NCBI GenBank assembly: GCA_948567375.1
Contig: OX419762.1
Coordinates: 14,762,001-14,826,000 of the forward strand
DNA from: Lunularia cruciata
Lineage: Eukaryota; Streptophyta; Marchantiopsida; Lunulariales; Lunulariaceae
Length of the DNA: 64,000 nt
Direction of reading: 5' to 3'
In this document: piece after piece, positions 36,101-46,340 of the stretch
Position numbering within the stretch: position 1 is the first letter of the stretch
Layout: each line of letters starts with the position of its first letter
Program-made: the position numbers and the translations under genes
Notes under the pieces: generated by a model
The model's input: only the letters and a program-made list of their open reading frames with translations
Databases searched by the model: none
What the model was told of the DNA's origin: nothing

Positions 36101-36680
36101 TGCATATTTGCATATCGGCAAATGCTCAATCGCTACTACCTACTTCAACAAAGGGTTAATATGATCACTCAAGAGAGGACACCAATGATTGGGACTACCA
36201 ATTAGGACCTCAAAGGCTATCACTCATTGATAATATTCCTCACCAAAATTGCGGACTATGGTATCCCTAACATCCTTTTGGGTCTACCTACACAATGAAT
36301 TTCTACTTGCATTTTGAAAGGAAAAAGATTTGGTATAATCATATCTATTGCATCATAACAAAATGTAGATTATCAAATGCCACTCTCTACCATATATCAA
36401 CATAGGTAAAATCACCAAGTTTGGCAAATTCATTATTATGTCCATGAATTCTACTCCAAAATGGTAAACAAGATATACTCTCATTTGCTCACATTGGATG
36501 TACATAATCTTGATATGGAACAGATTCAAAAAAGGAAAGCAAGGCGCAAGCAATGGTCCTTTGAGAGCATCCATCCCATCTTCTCTCTAAAACAATGCAC
36601 TTTGTTTTCTACCATCAAAATCACTTAGTCTCAATAGCCCATGGTCTTCAAAGAGAGATAATCCATTCTCTTGGATGAAA

Positions 36681-36699
36681 ACGCTTGCTCTGATATCAT
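36681..36699 (-). promoter_or_regulatory. Primer-binding site of A2 (initiator Met tRNA type)
   Basis: Just inside the 5' LTR the minus strand reads ATGATATCAGAGCAAGCG. This closely matches the TGGTATCAGAGC sequence complementary to the 3' end of initiator Met tRNA, used by many plant LTR retrotransposons. It fixes the element's orientation and the LTR edge at 36,700. Confidence 0.75.
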
Positions 36700-36859
36700 T
36701 GTAATGCTTCAAGGACAAGAGAACACTCAAGAGAAACACAAGGCTTCATTCCTTAATACTCTGATGCCCCAAAGTAGTACCTTGTCTCTATTATATAGCA
36801 AAGAGAGTCCACTAAAAGGGAACTCCACTCTTGGATCAGATACCTGGATCGGTGATATG
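36700..36859 (-). repeat. A2 5' LTR, low-coordinate fragment
   Basis: 160 bases of family A LTR, ending GAAGCATTACA on the minus strand. The remaining 334 bases resume at 39,410-39,743 after the hAT insertion. Compared with other copies, some tens of bases are missing at the break. Confidence 0.75.
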
Positions 36860-37049
36860 CAAACATGCATGTAATAGGGGATTGGAGGCCGTGTTGCCTA
36901 AATTAAATATCCACCGGCAGTCACACCTAAATTAACAAGTTGTGTTGTGGTGCAAGAAGGAGCGTGTTTGTGCCTTGGAAAATTGATCTCATACTTGTAT
37001 TGCCCTTTGCAATATCTGTGAATTTTGTGTTGGGGTAGTTAAGGACAAC

Positions 37050-39272
37050 AACATCCATTTTGGTCTTAAGGTTGTGCATCATGATCCCAAGTTGTCAAAA
37101 ATGACCAACCTTTAATGCCAATTTTGCATTGCATTTGATTGGGAGGAGAAGGTTGGGTTGAAGCGCAAGGCTACGACTATTGTTCAAGGATGGAGCCATC
37201 CTTTTCATTATGATAATATTGAGAACTATCTTTTCAACCAAAATTTTGGTCAATGTGCTCTATACCAGGCTCTTGAATACTCTTTTGAGCCGCTTCATTC
37301 TTTGATGAGGTCTTTTTTGTGTTCAAGAACTCCATCAAAGTGCATTCCCATCTTTGTCTTTGGGCAATGAGCAACAAATTCTCTACAATATTGAGAAGGA
37401 CATTGTGGATAATATTATGGGTGACATGATGTTCAATGCCCAAATGACAATGATGCAGACAATGATGCAGATGAGGAGCCTGCATTTGGTAGTGCAGCTG
37501 AGCTTAATGCTCTTTTTCTTTGATGTTGTCAAGGAGCAGCAAAGGCAAAAGAGCGAGCACTATTGTTGTTTAAGCATGTTGAATCAAAGGATGATGGTGC
37601 AATTTATTCTTATTTAGTGATGATTCCCAAAATGAGAACCACTATGTTTTGCTTGGCTATGCATTACATGTCTTGCAAAACATCATTTTATATGGCTTTT
37701 GAACTCATTGGCTGCACGTATGATGTTTTGGGCAACCTTGGTTTACGTGCATGTTCTTGTGATGAAATCAACAACTTTGTCCAAGTTGTCTGTGCTACCA
37801 ATCTGCAGTAAATTGTTGACCTTTTATGCTATTTTGGGGCGTTCTCATTTGCACTTGACTCTACAACCCATCAAAAGACCTCATTCCTCCATTTATGCTT
37901 TTGGGTTTTCATTCCCAACTATATATTCCAATGTCAACCTGTATGGATGTGCGCTTCTGGTGTTTGATTGCCATGCAAGGGATGTCATGTCCATGATGGT
38001 GAGAAAGTTCTTGACAATGATTTGTCTTGATTGGACAATTTGTCTTCTTGGCTTGATTGCCAATATGACTAGGCGGGTTGCTGGTGTTGTCACTTGCCTT
38101 AATGCTATGATGCATAGTGACTATTCTTTGATTCAGATTTGGTGTGGGGTACATCAACTAGATCTTGTTATGGAAGACATAATGAACAATGTCATCAAAG
38201 AACAATTCTTCTAAATCATCATTGGATTTATAACTTATTTAACACGGTAGCAAAATCTGATCATAGACATACAAACTACGTGCCCTTGTGTTGTCAATCA
38301 TTGGCTTTTGATGAAGAAGGTCATTAGTTGGTTTAAAGTCCATTGGCCGTAGTTGCTCACTCATATTAAGTCAAAGTAGCTAGCTTCTGCTCTACCTTGC
38401 CTTTGGTAGGTTTAGGGTTTAGGGTTTAGGGTTTAGGGTTTAGGGTTTAGGTTGCTCTTCTTTCTATGGATTATTTTGACACTCAAGCAGTTGTCACTTT
38501 TTGTTCTATCCAAGGATTAACTACACTTGTGCTTCAATAGCAAAATGCCCTAGATAACATCATTGCATCCTTCATTAATGACGTTGGAGTGATTGGGCCG
38601 CTCACTATAGAATCAATTGCAAATATCAACCCATCTATTCATGTTGATGGTTGTTATGTAGTTGCTCTACTCATTGTCTGAGCATTTCTCATGGGTGTGA
38701 CTTCCTAGGCTGACACCTTACTCAACAAAGCCAATGAAAGTGACCAAAACGACCTTCAACACAACATTGCTCTTATTTACATCACCATCTATGATCAGAT
38801 TTGTGAAATTTCTACCTATCGGGATTGTAACAACAATGCGATAGCCAATCTTGGTTCTATTTCCCCACTACTACTGCAGGAACTTGTCAAGCTGTCCTTC
38901 ATCCAAAAGATTCAACAACATGTTTTCCAATTGGAACATTGTTAATCATCAACTCAAATCGATCTCATCACCAATGAGCACAAAGCCCTAATCCATGCTT
39001 ATAGATGAGAGCCAATGTTGAAGGATAACATTGATTCACTTTCTAGTAGTTCAAGTTTCAAGGATGGCTGGTCTTTACTTGGTGCTCAATTCTAGAATCT
39101 AATGGAGTATTGTGGTGTTGTTGCAACACTTTTTCCTAGAACCAATATTGTAGAGTCTGACTTTTTGATCTTGCATTGGGAGAAGGATTTGTTCCACAAG
39201 CGTTTATCAGACTTTGGATTAGGAGTCATGCAAGCAAAACAGTTCTTGTTCATAGAGCAATTTAAGCACTGA
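37050..39272 (+). pseudogene. hAT transposase, decayed
   Basis: Plus-strand fragments in several frames. A BED-like zinc-finger start reads CQFCIAFDWEEKVGLKRKA and then WSHPFHYDNIENYL. A catalytic-region segment reads MTRRVAGVVTCLNAMMHSDY and IQIWCGVHQLDLVMEDI (ending about 38,214), then a segment similar to TCPCVVNHWLL. The C-terminal dimerisation region reads EYCGVVATLFPRTNIVESDF and HWEKDLFHKRLSDFGLGVM, stop at 39,270-39,272. Stops and frameshifts interrupt it, and a telomeric repeat sits in the middle. Confidence 0.85.
38411..38451 (+). repeat. Interstitial telomeric repeat (TTTAGGG)5.9
   Basis: 41 bases: five perfect TTTAGGG units plus TTTAGG, with no mismatch. This is the plant-type telomere unit. 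It lies inside the hAT transposase coding region, far from any sequence suggesting a chromosome end. Confidence 0.97.
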
Positions 39273-39409
39273 TAAATGCTAACCAATCATTTTTGCTTAA
39301 TATAGCCTTCATTTGGCCCATGCCTAAACAAACCATTCTTGATACACCTAAATCAAGTTAATTTAGGTAGTTCAAGCGACCACCTAATATACACATGCTT
39401 GGTAATATG

Positions 39410-39743
39410 AGTTTAATTGAAAGGAATATTTCATGTCGGAAGCTCAAAATTGCATGGATAAGGTACCCTTGGAAAGCTCTTGATGAAACAAATAGGGAGG
39501 AGAAAGGTAACATATTTTCTTTTAGGGAGGATTTTTCATTTTGTGAGGCCTGATTCATTTGTCTAGGCTTCTGAAATTGGCTCTAAATTTTTCAAGTTAT
39601 TTTTGGCCTTTGCCCTATTAGTGGAAGTATTCTTTTGGTGACACCTCTATCTGATCTACTTAGACCATCATATACAACATCCCTTAAGATATTACTAACC
39701 TAATTTCCACCTCTAGATACTATGCCTAGCTAATAATATTACA
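39410..39743 (-). repeat. A2 5' LTR, high-coordinate fragment
   Basis: The rest of the split A2 LTR, beginning TGTAATATTATTAGC on the minus strand at 39,743. The right flank AACAA (39,744-39,748) is the second copy of the A2 target duplication. Confidence 0.8.
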
Positions 39744-39748
39744 AACAA

Positions 39749-41307
39749 CCATCACACCAACATAATAGTAGCTCCACCAAAAGAGCCATATAGTATACAC
39801 CGCAAGCCTACACGTGAAAGTGCCAAGCTTGGGTCCATAATGCTATCAATGTTTGGGAAGTGGCATGGCACACAATTGTGCATATGATCTTTCCATATGA
39901 CACCGTCATGTCCATCCAACATGAGGATTACAGAAGGAAAATCCTTATGCATTCTTAAGATAGTAAGGCCTATAATAACATCAAGTGTCATCAATACAAT
40001 GTGCTATAGATATACATAGTCATTTGGATGAATTGATGGATTGAGGATCTATAACCTTTTTCACAAATACTAGTATAGCATAAAATTTCCTAATGCTAAG
40101 AAATCCCTAGGTTCTCAAAGGCCATTGGCATCACTTTCCAAAAGATCTATGCCCGGTGAGAACATGTGCTCATCCATACCTTTGAATCATCCAAGTCCAA
40201 TAGTAGCATCATGATCAATGGCTACAAGTAAATATGGATCTTGTCCATAGGGTAGAAATTAAGGAGAGAGGATGCTAAGGATAGTTACCAACTAAACCAA
40301 TAGCCCATGTCCAACCAAGGTAATTGGAGATCCCAATCTCCTAAGTGGTCTCCATACAAATTGTACTTATGCAATCTTCTCTTTGTTGTTTGAACCACTC
40401 TCTCTGCTATGCATCTACCTTAGGGTGATCTTAGTAAAATGATCAATCAAGGCCTTATCACACAAGACTTGAAACTCTCCCAAGAACTCTATACCTTGAT
40501 CAATCAAAACCTCAACTTATGCACCAAAATGATTAAGAACTTGATCTAGGAACAAGTATGTTATCCTTTCACTAGATTGTTGAAAGTGCCACCAACTCAA
40601 TCCACTTAGAGAAGTGCTCCACCATAACCAAAATATATCAATGATATCTCATAGTCAATGATAAAGGTCCAACAAAGTCCAAACTCCAATGGTATCCCAA
40701 TCCCATGATAGGTAATGGGTGTAATTGTGGCAGAGGAGCATTAAATGATGCTCTAACTTGATCACAAACTACATATCTAGACAACAAACTATTGTACATT
40801 GGTCTACATACTGCACCACTAATAATGACTCTAGAGTAAGCTATATGTATGCTTTACTCCAAAATGTCCTAGCTCCTCATGAGCATGACATACAAATTGT
40901 AGTCTTTGAGATGGAAGTGGTATTACTCATAGTCTACCATCCTTCCATACATGAAGAAGGTGTATGCACTCCAATCTAAGCTACTTAGCATGTTTGAGGA
41001 CATGATCCCTCTCCTTGGCACCAATTGTGCCACCTACAATACCAATGGAAAGATAATCCATCACTAAGACATCATCATGAACATTTTATACTAATATCTC
41101 TACCTCTTGGATTTGTGATCTCAATAACTCCTCCTATATGTGCTAAGAGAGATACCATCAAGGCCTCAAAAATCTACATAGAAAGGTAGATACATGCCAA
41201 CTTGGCAATATCTCCTCATCTGTCTCACCATGCCAATGTGCTCTAGTTTGATCGTGCTGGTTGGGACATGGGTTCTACTCAACCCATCTACATCATGGTT
41301 CATCACT
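39749..41307 (-). pseudogene. B1 integrase and first half of PHD-type finger
   Basis: Minus-strand remnant of the family B polyprotein. The integrase core lies at about 41,300-40,000; it matches the B2 region 43,880-45,250 nearly base for base in order. After it comes a linker (WKDHMHNCVPCHFPNI) and then the start of a zinc finger, LRCILYGSFGGATIMLV, at about 39,850-39,749. The second Cys is replaced by Tyr and a 1-base shift precedes the CD motif. The finger continues at 30,251-30,169 beyond the A2 insertion. Confidence 0.75.
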
Positions 41308-41312
41308 CCAGG

Positions 41313-41884
41313 TGTAATACCAATAGCTAGACATATTATATAGAGATGAAAGCTTGGAACATCTAGAAGGATATTATATATAATGGACTAAGTAGATAAG
41401 ATAGAGGTGTCACCAAAAGAGTACTTCTACTAATAGAGCACCAAAAATAGCCAAAAAACTTTAGAGCAAATTTCTATAATTAGGTCTCAAAAAGGTATAT
41501 AATCCATCCCATAGGAAAAAAGTGTAACCTTCTCTCTACTATTTGTCTCATTGAGAGCTTTCCAATGGTATCTCAACCATATAATTTTGAGATTCTTATA
41601 AGAATATTCTCTAAATAATCCATCCAATCAATCATTATTGACCCACCAAATAGGACAAAAACCAACATCTACCTCATGCATACAACTAATCTAAGAGTGG
41701 AGCTTGTTGAAATATCACTAATCCATGTATCTAATCCAAGGATGGAGCTTCCTTTGAAGGAATCTCCTTTGCTATATAATAAAGACAAGGTGCTCCTTTG
41801 GGGGCATTGGAGTATTGAGTGTGTAGCTTTGTGTTTCTTTTGTTGTGTTTCTCTTGTAAGTTTTCTTACCCTTGGAATATTACA
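41313..41884 (+). mobile_element. Solo family A LTR in B1, with perfect target duplication
   Basis: 572 bases from TGTAATACC to GGAATATTACA, flanked on both sides by CCAGG (41,308-41,312 and 41,885-41,889). It contains TATATAATAAAGACAAGGTG near 41,775, a probable promoter region. B2 has an uninterrupted equivalent site near 45,260. It is on the opposite strand to the other nearby family A elements. Probably left by LTR-LTR recombination. Confidence 0.92.
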
Positions 41885-41889
41885 CCAGG

Positions 41890-42785
41890 TTTATGAATAA
41901 CTATCAAATCACTCCTAAAAAATTAGAGCCTATCATGCAAGCTTCCCTAAGAGCTTGTTGACCTCCATCAACCACTTCAATGGTTGATGATCAATGACGA
42001 GAGTGAAGAGTTACAAATAGGTAACATCAGAAATATGCTACTGCCCACACTATTGCCAAGCATTCTCTCTCATATGAATTATATTTGCATGTGTTGAATT
42101 GTTGAAGCAATTAGCATAGGTCACCACAAACTCTTTCTCCTCATCATTTTGTTGGGTGAGCACTGCTCCAAGTCCCATGTACTCTAATGAGTATGAACTT
42201 GGAATGGTCATCCTTTGATTGATCTCTTAAGAATAAGGACAAATATCAACCTCTCCTTGAGTTACATAAAAGCTCTCTTTTGCTCATCTCCCTAACACCA
42301 CTTATGTGTAGGCTTGGTCAGCTTTGTAAAAGCCTTGGCAATGGCACTAAATCCTCTAACATATTGGTGATAGAAGTTCACCAACCCAAGGAATGCTTAC
42401 ACTCTACTCACATCTATAGGACAAGGTGTGCAATAGCCTCCACCTTGGTATGCTAAACACCAAGTCCTCTAGGGTAGATAGTGTGACCCATATATTGAAC
42501 TTACTTGTGGAAAAATTTGCATTTCCCAAGATGTAATTTGAGTACATGAGATCTCAATCTCTCAAACATCTCCAACAAATGTCTCTCATACTCCTCCACA
42601 ATTGTGCTATAGACCAAAATGTCATTAATATAGTACCAAGTAAAATTTAATCTTGCTAAGATCTTGTCCATTACCCTTTTGAACTCAAGAAGAGCACTTT
42701 TAACTCAAATGGTAAGAGCCTCCACTAATATAATACATCCTTGCCGTGAGGATCAATTGCCCAAAAAAATATCTTGAACTTGTCC
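41890..42785 (-). pseudogene. B1 RNase H and partial reverse transcriptase
   Basis: The minus strand contains RNase H and RT-RNase H connection sequence matching B2 45,290-45,830. Before it in coding order is the RT palm region (WAIDPHGKDVLY near 42,740). The RT ends abruptly at 42,785, where B2 LTR sequence starts, so the N-terminal half of RT, the protease and gag of B1 are missing. Confidence 0.75.
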
Positions 42786-43445
42786 TCCTTTGCCATGCAT
42801 ATATACATCGCTACACAACATAAATTGTTATAGAAGCACAACTCACATATAAGTGATACATGGACTCTAAAGTGCCAAAATAATCAATTTGTTTACACAA
42901 CTCAAATAACACTCAATCAGATCAGTACTTGATCTATCACTCCCTAATTTGCCAATATTTGGGCACTAATTACAGTCAAGCCACACTTACTCTAGCTAAG
43001 AGAATCCAAGTGATTCTCACCAGCCTCTATCCACCATAGCCAAGAACTCGAAGGTTGACATTAGAGAAGTGAGCTCTTTGGAACTACACTTCAAAATTAT
43101 GCTCCCTGGTCTCCAACCCTAATGGTCCTACTAATGGCACATCCAACAGTGAAAATGCAACTAATTGATGAGAGGTCCCACCAAGTAGTTAGTACCCTAA
43201 ACACAAAATCTAATTGTCAACAAGTAGTCTATGAGTAACTACCAAAATACTCTTGACTACCAACAGTACTACTCCAAAATTTGAAAAATCTAGGTGTGAA
43301 GCTATAAATGGTATGAAAATTGGCATGTGTATATACAATGCTATACAATATACATTGCTATAAAACATACATTTTTGTCAACATCACACACTATAGAAGC
43401 ACAACTCACACATAAGTCATACGTGGATTCTAAAGTGCCACAATT
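42786..43445 (-). repeat. B2 3' LTR region
   Basis: Family B LTR-type sequence like 29,358-30,000, including the twice-repeated ATAGAAGCACAACTCAC ... TCTAAAGTGCC motif near 42,830 and 43,390. A plausible LTR start on the minus strand is TGTGGCAC at about 43,442. Directly fused to the truncated RT of B1 at 42,785. Confidence 0.6.
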
Positions 43446-43612
43446 GTCTCCCTAGCTGGCGGTTAGGTCCCTCTAACTCCAAATAGCCATCAACTCCAAA
43501 TATATGGTATACCCTATGGTGGGCAAAAGATCAGGAGGCTGGGTGCTATTGAGCCTCATCATTAGTTGCTTGTCTGCAATCTACACCATATAAAGGATGA
43601 ACCAACTATAGA

Positions 43613-43760
43613 TCAAGTATATCTAGGACTCAACCATTGTCCTTGAGGAATCACCATGAGGGGAGGAGTCATACATGCCATATGCTATATGCCATCCGCT
43701 CAAAGAACTATCACACACTAACATAGTAGCAACTCCACCTGAAGAATTGCATAACATACA
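43613..43760 (-). pseudogene. B2 PHD-type zinc finger at polyprotein C-terminus
   Basis: The minus strand reads LRCMLCNSSGGVATMLVCDS, then LSGWH, and after a small local duplication and frame change MACMTPPLMVIPQGQWLSP with a stop at 43,613. The CxxC, CD, GWHxxC, PPL, PxGxW order is that of a PHD finger. The third and last ligands have become Ser and Tyr. Read together with B1, which keeps CDGC and CPRC, all eight ligand positions can be seen in at least one copy. Confidence 0.75.
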
Positions 43761-43869
43761 CCGCAAGCCTACACATACAAGTGCCAAGCTTGTGTCCATA
43801 ATACCATCAATGTTTGGGAGGTGGTATGGCACATCATTGCACACATGATCTTTCCAAACAATGCCATCA

Positions 43870-45250
43870 TGACCTTTTGACATAAGGACTCAAGATGGAA
43901 AAACCTCATGTACTCTCAAGATAGTATAACCTATAGAAACATCAAGTGTTGTTGGTGTTGTTTGCTATAAATATACATAATCACTTGGATGAAATTGACA
44001 AATTGAGTGTCTATAACCTCCTCCTCAAATAGTAGCATAGCATAAGGTATCCTTATGCTGAGCAATTGCCAAGTTCTCAAAGGCCATTATCATCATTCTC
44101 CAAAAGATCTCTACCCATTGAGAACATGCGCTCATCTTCTAGGTCACCCAAGTCCAACACTATAATAACATCTTGACAAATGGCTGTAGGTAAATTTGGA
44201 TCTTGTCCATAGAGTAGAAAATAAGGAGAGAAAGATGCTAAAGAGTCTTGCCAACTGAACCAATAGCCCATGGCCAACCAAGGTAACTAGAGATCCCAAT
44301 CTCCCAAGTGGCCTCTCTACAAACCATACTTTTGCAATCTCCTCACCGTCTAAACCACTCTCTCTACTCATCCATCTACCTTAGGGTGATCTTGGGAGGA
44401 AGTTTGATGATCAATCAAAGCTTTGTCACACAAGAACTCAAACTCTCCCAAGAACTCTATACCATGATCAGTCAAAACCTCATTTGGTGCACCAAAATAA
44501 CTCAGAACCCAATCTAGGAACAAGTAAGTTGTCCTTCACTGGACTTGTTAGGAAGTGCCACTAGCTCAATCCACTTGGAGAAGTGCTCCACCATCACCAG
44601 AACATACCAATGATGTCTCACAATCAATGGTAAAGGTCCAACAAAGTTCAAATTCCAATGGTAACCCAATCCTATGATAGGTAATGGGTGTAATTGTAGC
44701 ATAAGAGCATTAAATGATGCTTCAACTTGATCAAAAACCACACATCTAGAAACAAATTATTATACATCAATCTGCATACCATGCCACCAATAATGACTCT
44801 AGAGTAAGTTATATGTACGCTTTACTCCAACATAACCTAGCTCCTCATGAGCATGACAAACCAACTATAGTCTCTGCATTGGATGTGGTACTACTTGCAC
44901 TTTACCATCCTCCCATACATGCAAAAGATGTCTGACTTCCAATCTGAATGGCTTGTTGAAGAACATGGTCTCCCTCCTTGGCCCCAATTGTATCACCCAC
45001 AACACCAGTGTAATGTTAATCCATCACTAAGACATCATGAATGTCTTGTACCACTATCTCCACTCTTTGGATTTGTAATCTCAATAACTTCTCTTGTATG
45101 CACTAGAGAGATACTACCAAAGCCTCAAAAAATATACAAAGAAAGGCAGATGCATGCCAACCTAGCACCATCTCCTCATTTGTCTTACCATGCCAACGTG
45201 CTCCAATCTGATCTTGTTGGCTGGGACATGGGTTTCTCCTCAATCCATTT
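43870..45250 (-). pseudogene. B2 integrase remnant
   Basis: Minus-strand segments LHPLPIIGLGYHWNLNFVGP, then HFSKWIELVALPNKSSEG (44,741-44,514), are the start of the integrase core with its first catalytic Asp replaced by Asn. GYWFSWQDSLASFSPYFLLY and GQDPNLPTAI (44,277-44,077) belong to the core end. The order matches Ty3/gypsy integrases. Frameshifts are present. Confidence 0.8.
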
Positions 45251-45289
45251 GCATCACGGTTCACCACTCTAGGCTATGAATATGAAATC

Positions 45290-46340
45290 ATACTCCTATA
45301 AAATCAGAACCCACCGTGCAAGCTTCCTTGAAAGCTTGTTGTCAACCACTACAGTGGTTGATGATCACTGATGAGAGTAAAGGAGTTACCAAATAGGTAA
45401 CATTGGAAAAATGTGCTACCCCCCATGTTGCTGCCAAGCACTCTCTCTCATATGAACTATACTTCACCTTTGTTGAATTGTTGGAGTAACTAGTATAGGC
45501 CACCACAAACTCCTTCCTCTCATCATCATTTTTGATGAGCACTACTCCAAGCTCCAACATACTCCAACCAATGTGAACCTAAAATGGTCATCCTCTAATT
45601 GGTCTCTTCAAAATAGGAGTAGATGTCAACCTCTCCTTGAGCTCTACAAAAGCTCTCTCCTGCTCATCTCCCCAATACCACTCTTGTGTAAGCTTGGTGA
45701 GCTTTGTCAAGGCCTTGGCAATTGCACTAAATCCTCTTACATAACAGTAATAGAAGTTTGCCAATGCAAGGACTCTCTCACATCCATAGGCCAAGGAATA
45801 CATGCAATAACCTCCACCTTGGTCTGTTGAACACCAAGTTCTCCATGGTAGATAGTGTGACTCAACTACTCAACTTGCTTGTGTAAGAACCTACACTTCT
45901 CAAGATTTAATTTGAATCCATGAGATCTCAACCTCTCAAACACCTTTAACAAATGTCTCTCATGCTCCTCCATAGTAGTGCTATAGACCAAAATATCATC
46001 AATATAACACCAAGCAAAATCCAATCTAGGATCTTGTCCATGACTCTTTGGAACTTAGCAAGAGTATACTTTAACCTAAATGGTAAGAACCTCCATTGAT
46101 ATAACACATTCTTATTGTGAGGATCAATAGCCCAAAATGCTATCTTGGACTTATCCTCCTCCCTGATCAGCAACTGATGATATCTTGCTTGCAAATCCAA
46201 AATATTGAAGACCTTTGCATGCCCAATTGCATCAAAGATCTCCTCCAATGTAGGCATGGCATACAGATCAGCCCTAGTCTGTAAGTTGATAGGACGGTTA
46301 TCTCCATACATCTACTTATCTATGTTGTTGCCATGCATAT
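45290..46340 (-). pseudogene. B2 reverse transcriptase and RNase H remnant
   Basis: Minus-strand RT fragments: YGDNRPINLQTRADLYAMPT, then HAKVFNILDLQARYHQL, WAIDPHNKNVLYQWRFLPF and an IDDILVYS active-site segment near 45,990. A connection segment follows (LANFYYCYVRGFSAIAKALT, then EWYWGDEQERAFVELKERL; 45,803-45,588). RNase H is at 45,560-45,342 (KYSSYERECLAATWGVAHF). Pol order is RT-RNase H-integrase, as in Ty3/gypsy. Confidence 0.85.

Larger units (their letters stand above)
36860..39401 (+). mobile_element. hAT-family DNA transposon in an A2 LTR
   Basis: 2542 bases. The left end CAAACATGCATGTAATAGG and the inverted right end CAAGCATGTGTATATTAGG match at about 15 of the first 22 positions, mismatches being mostly transitions. 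Flanks GTGATATG (36,852-36,859) and GTAATATG (39,402-39,409) are a likely 8-bp target duplication, the size used by hAT elements, with one mismatch. Some adjacent LTR sequence is missing, so the duplication is probable rather than certain. It carries a decayed transposase gene and a telomeric repeat. Confidence 0.75.
30257..39743 (-). mobile_element. Second family A chromovirus (A2), nested in B1
   Basis: Ty3/gypsy chromovirus on the minus strand. It is flanked by a 5-bp target duplication AACAA (30,252-30,256 and 39,744-39,748). Order on the plus strand: LTR 30,257-30,943; partial LTR 30,944-31,460; purine tract 31,461-31,475; chromodomain, integrase, RNase H, reverse transcriptase, protease and gag remnants to about 36,100; primer-binding site 36,681-36,699; LTR 36,700-36,859 plus 39,410-39,743, split by a hAT element. 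Removing the insert and one AACAA restores a continuous B1 sequence that matches the equivalent B2 region near 43,690. Confidence 0.85.

Noticed and set aside
38411-38451. True chromosome end
   Set aside because: Only 41 bases, flanked on both sides by hAT coding sequence.
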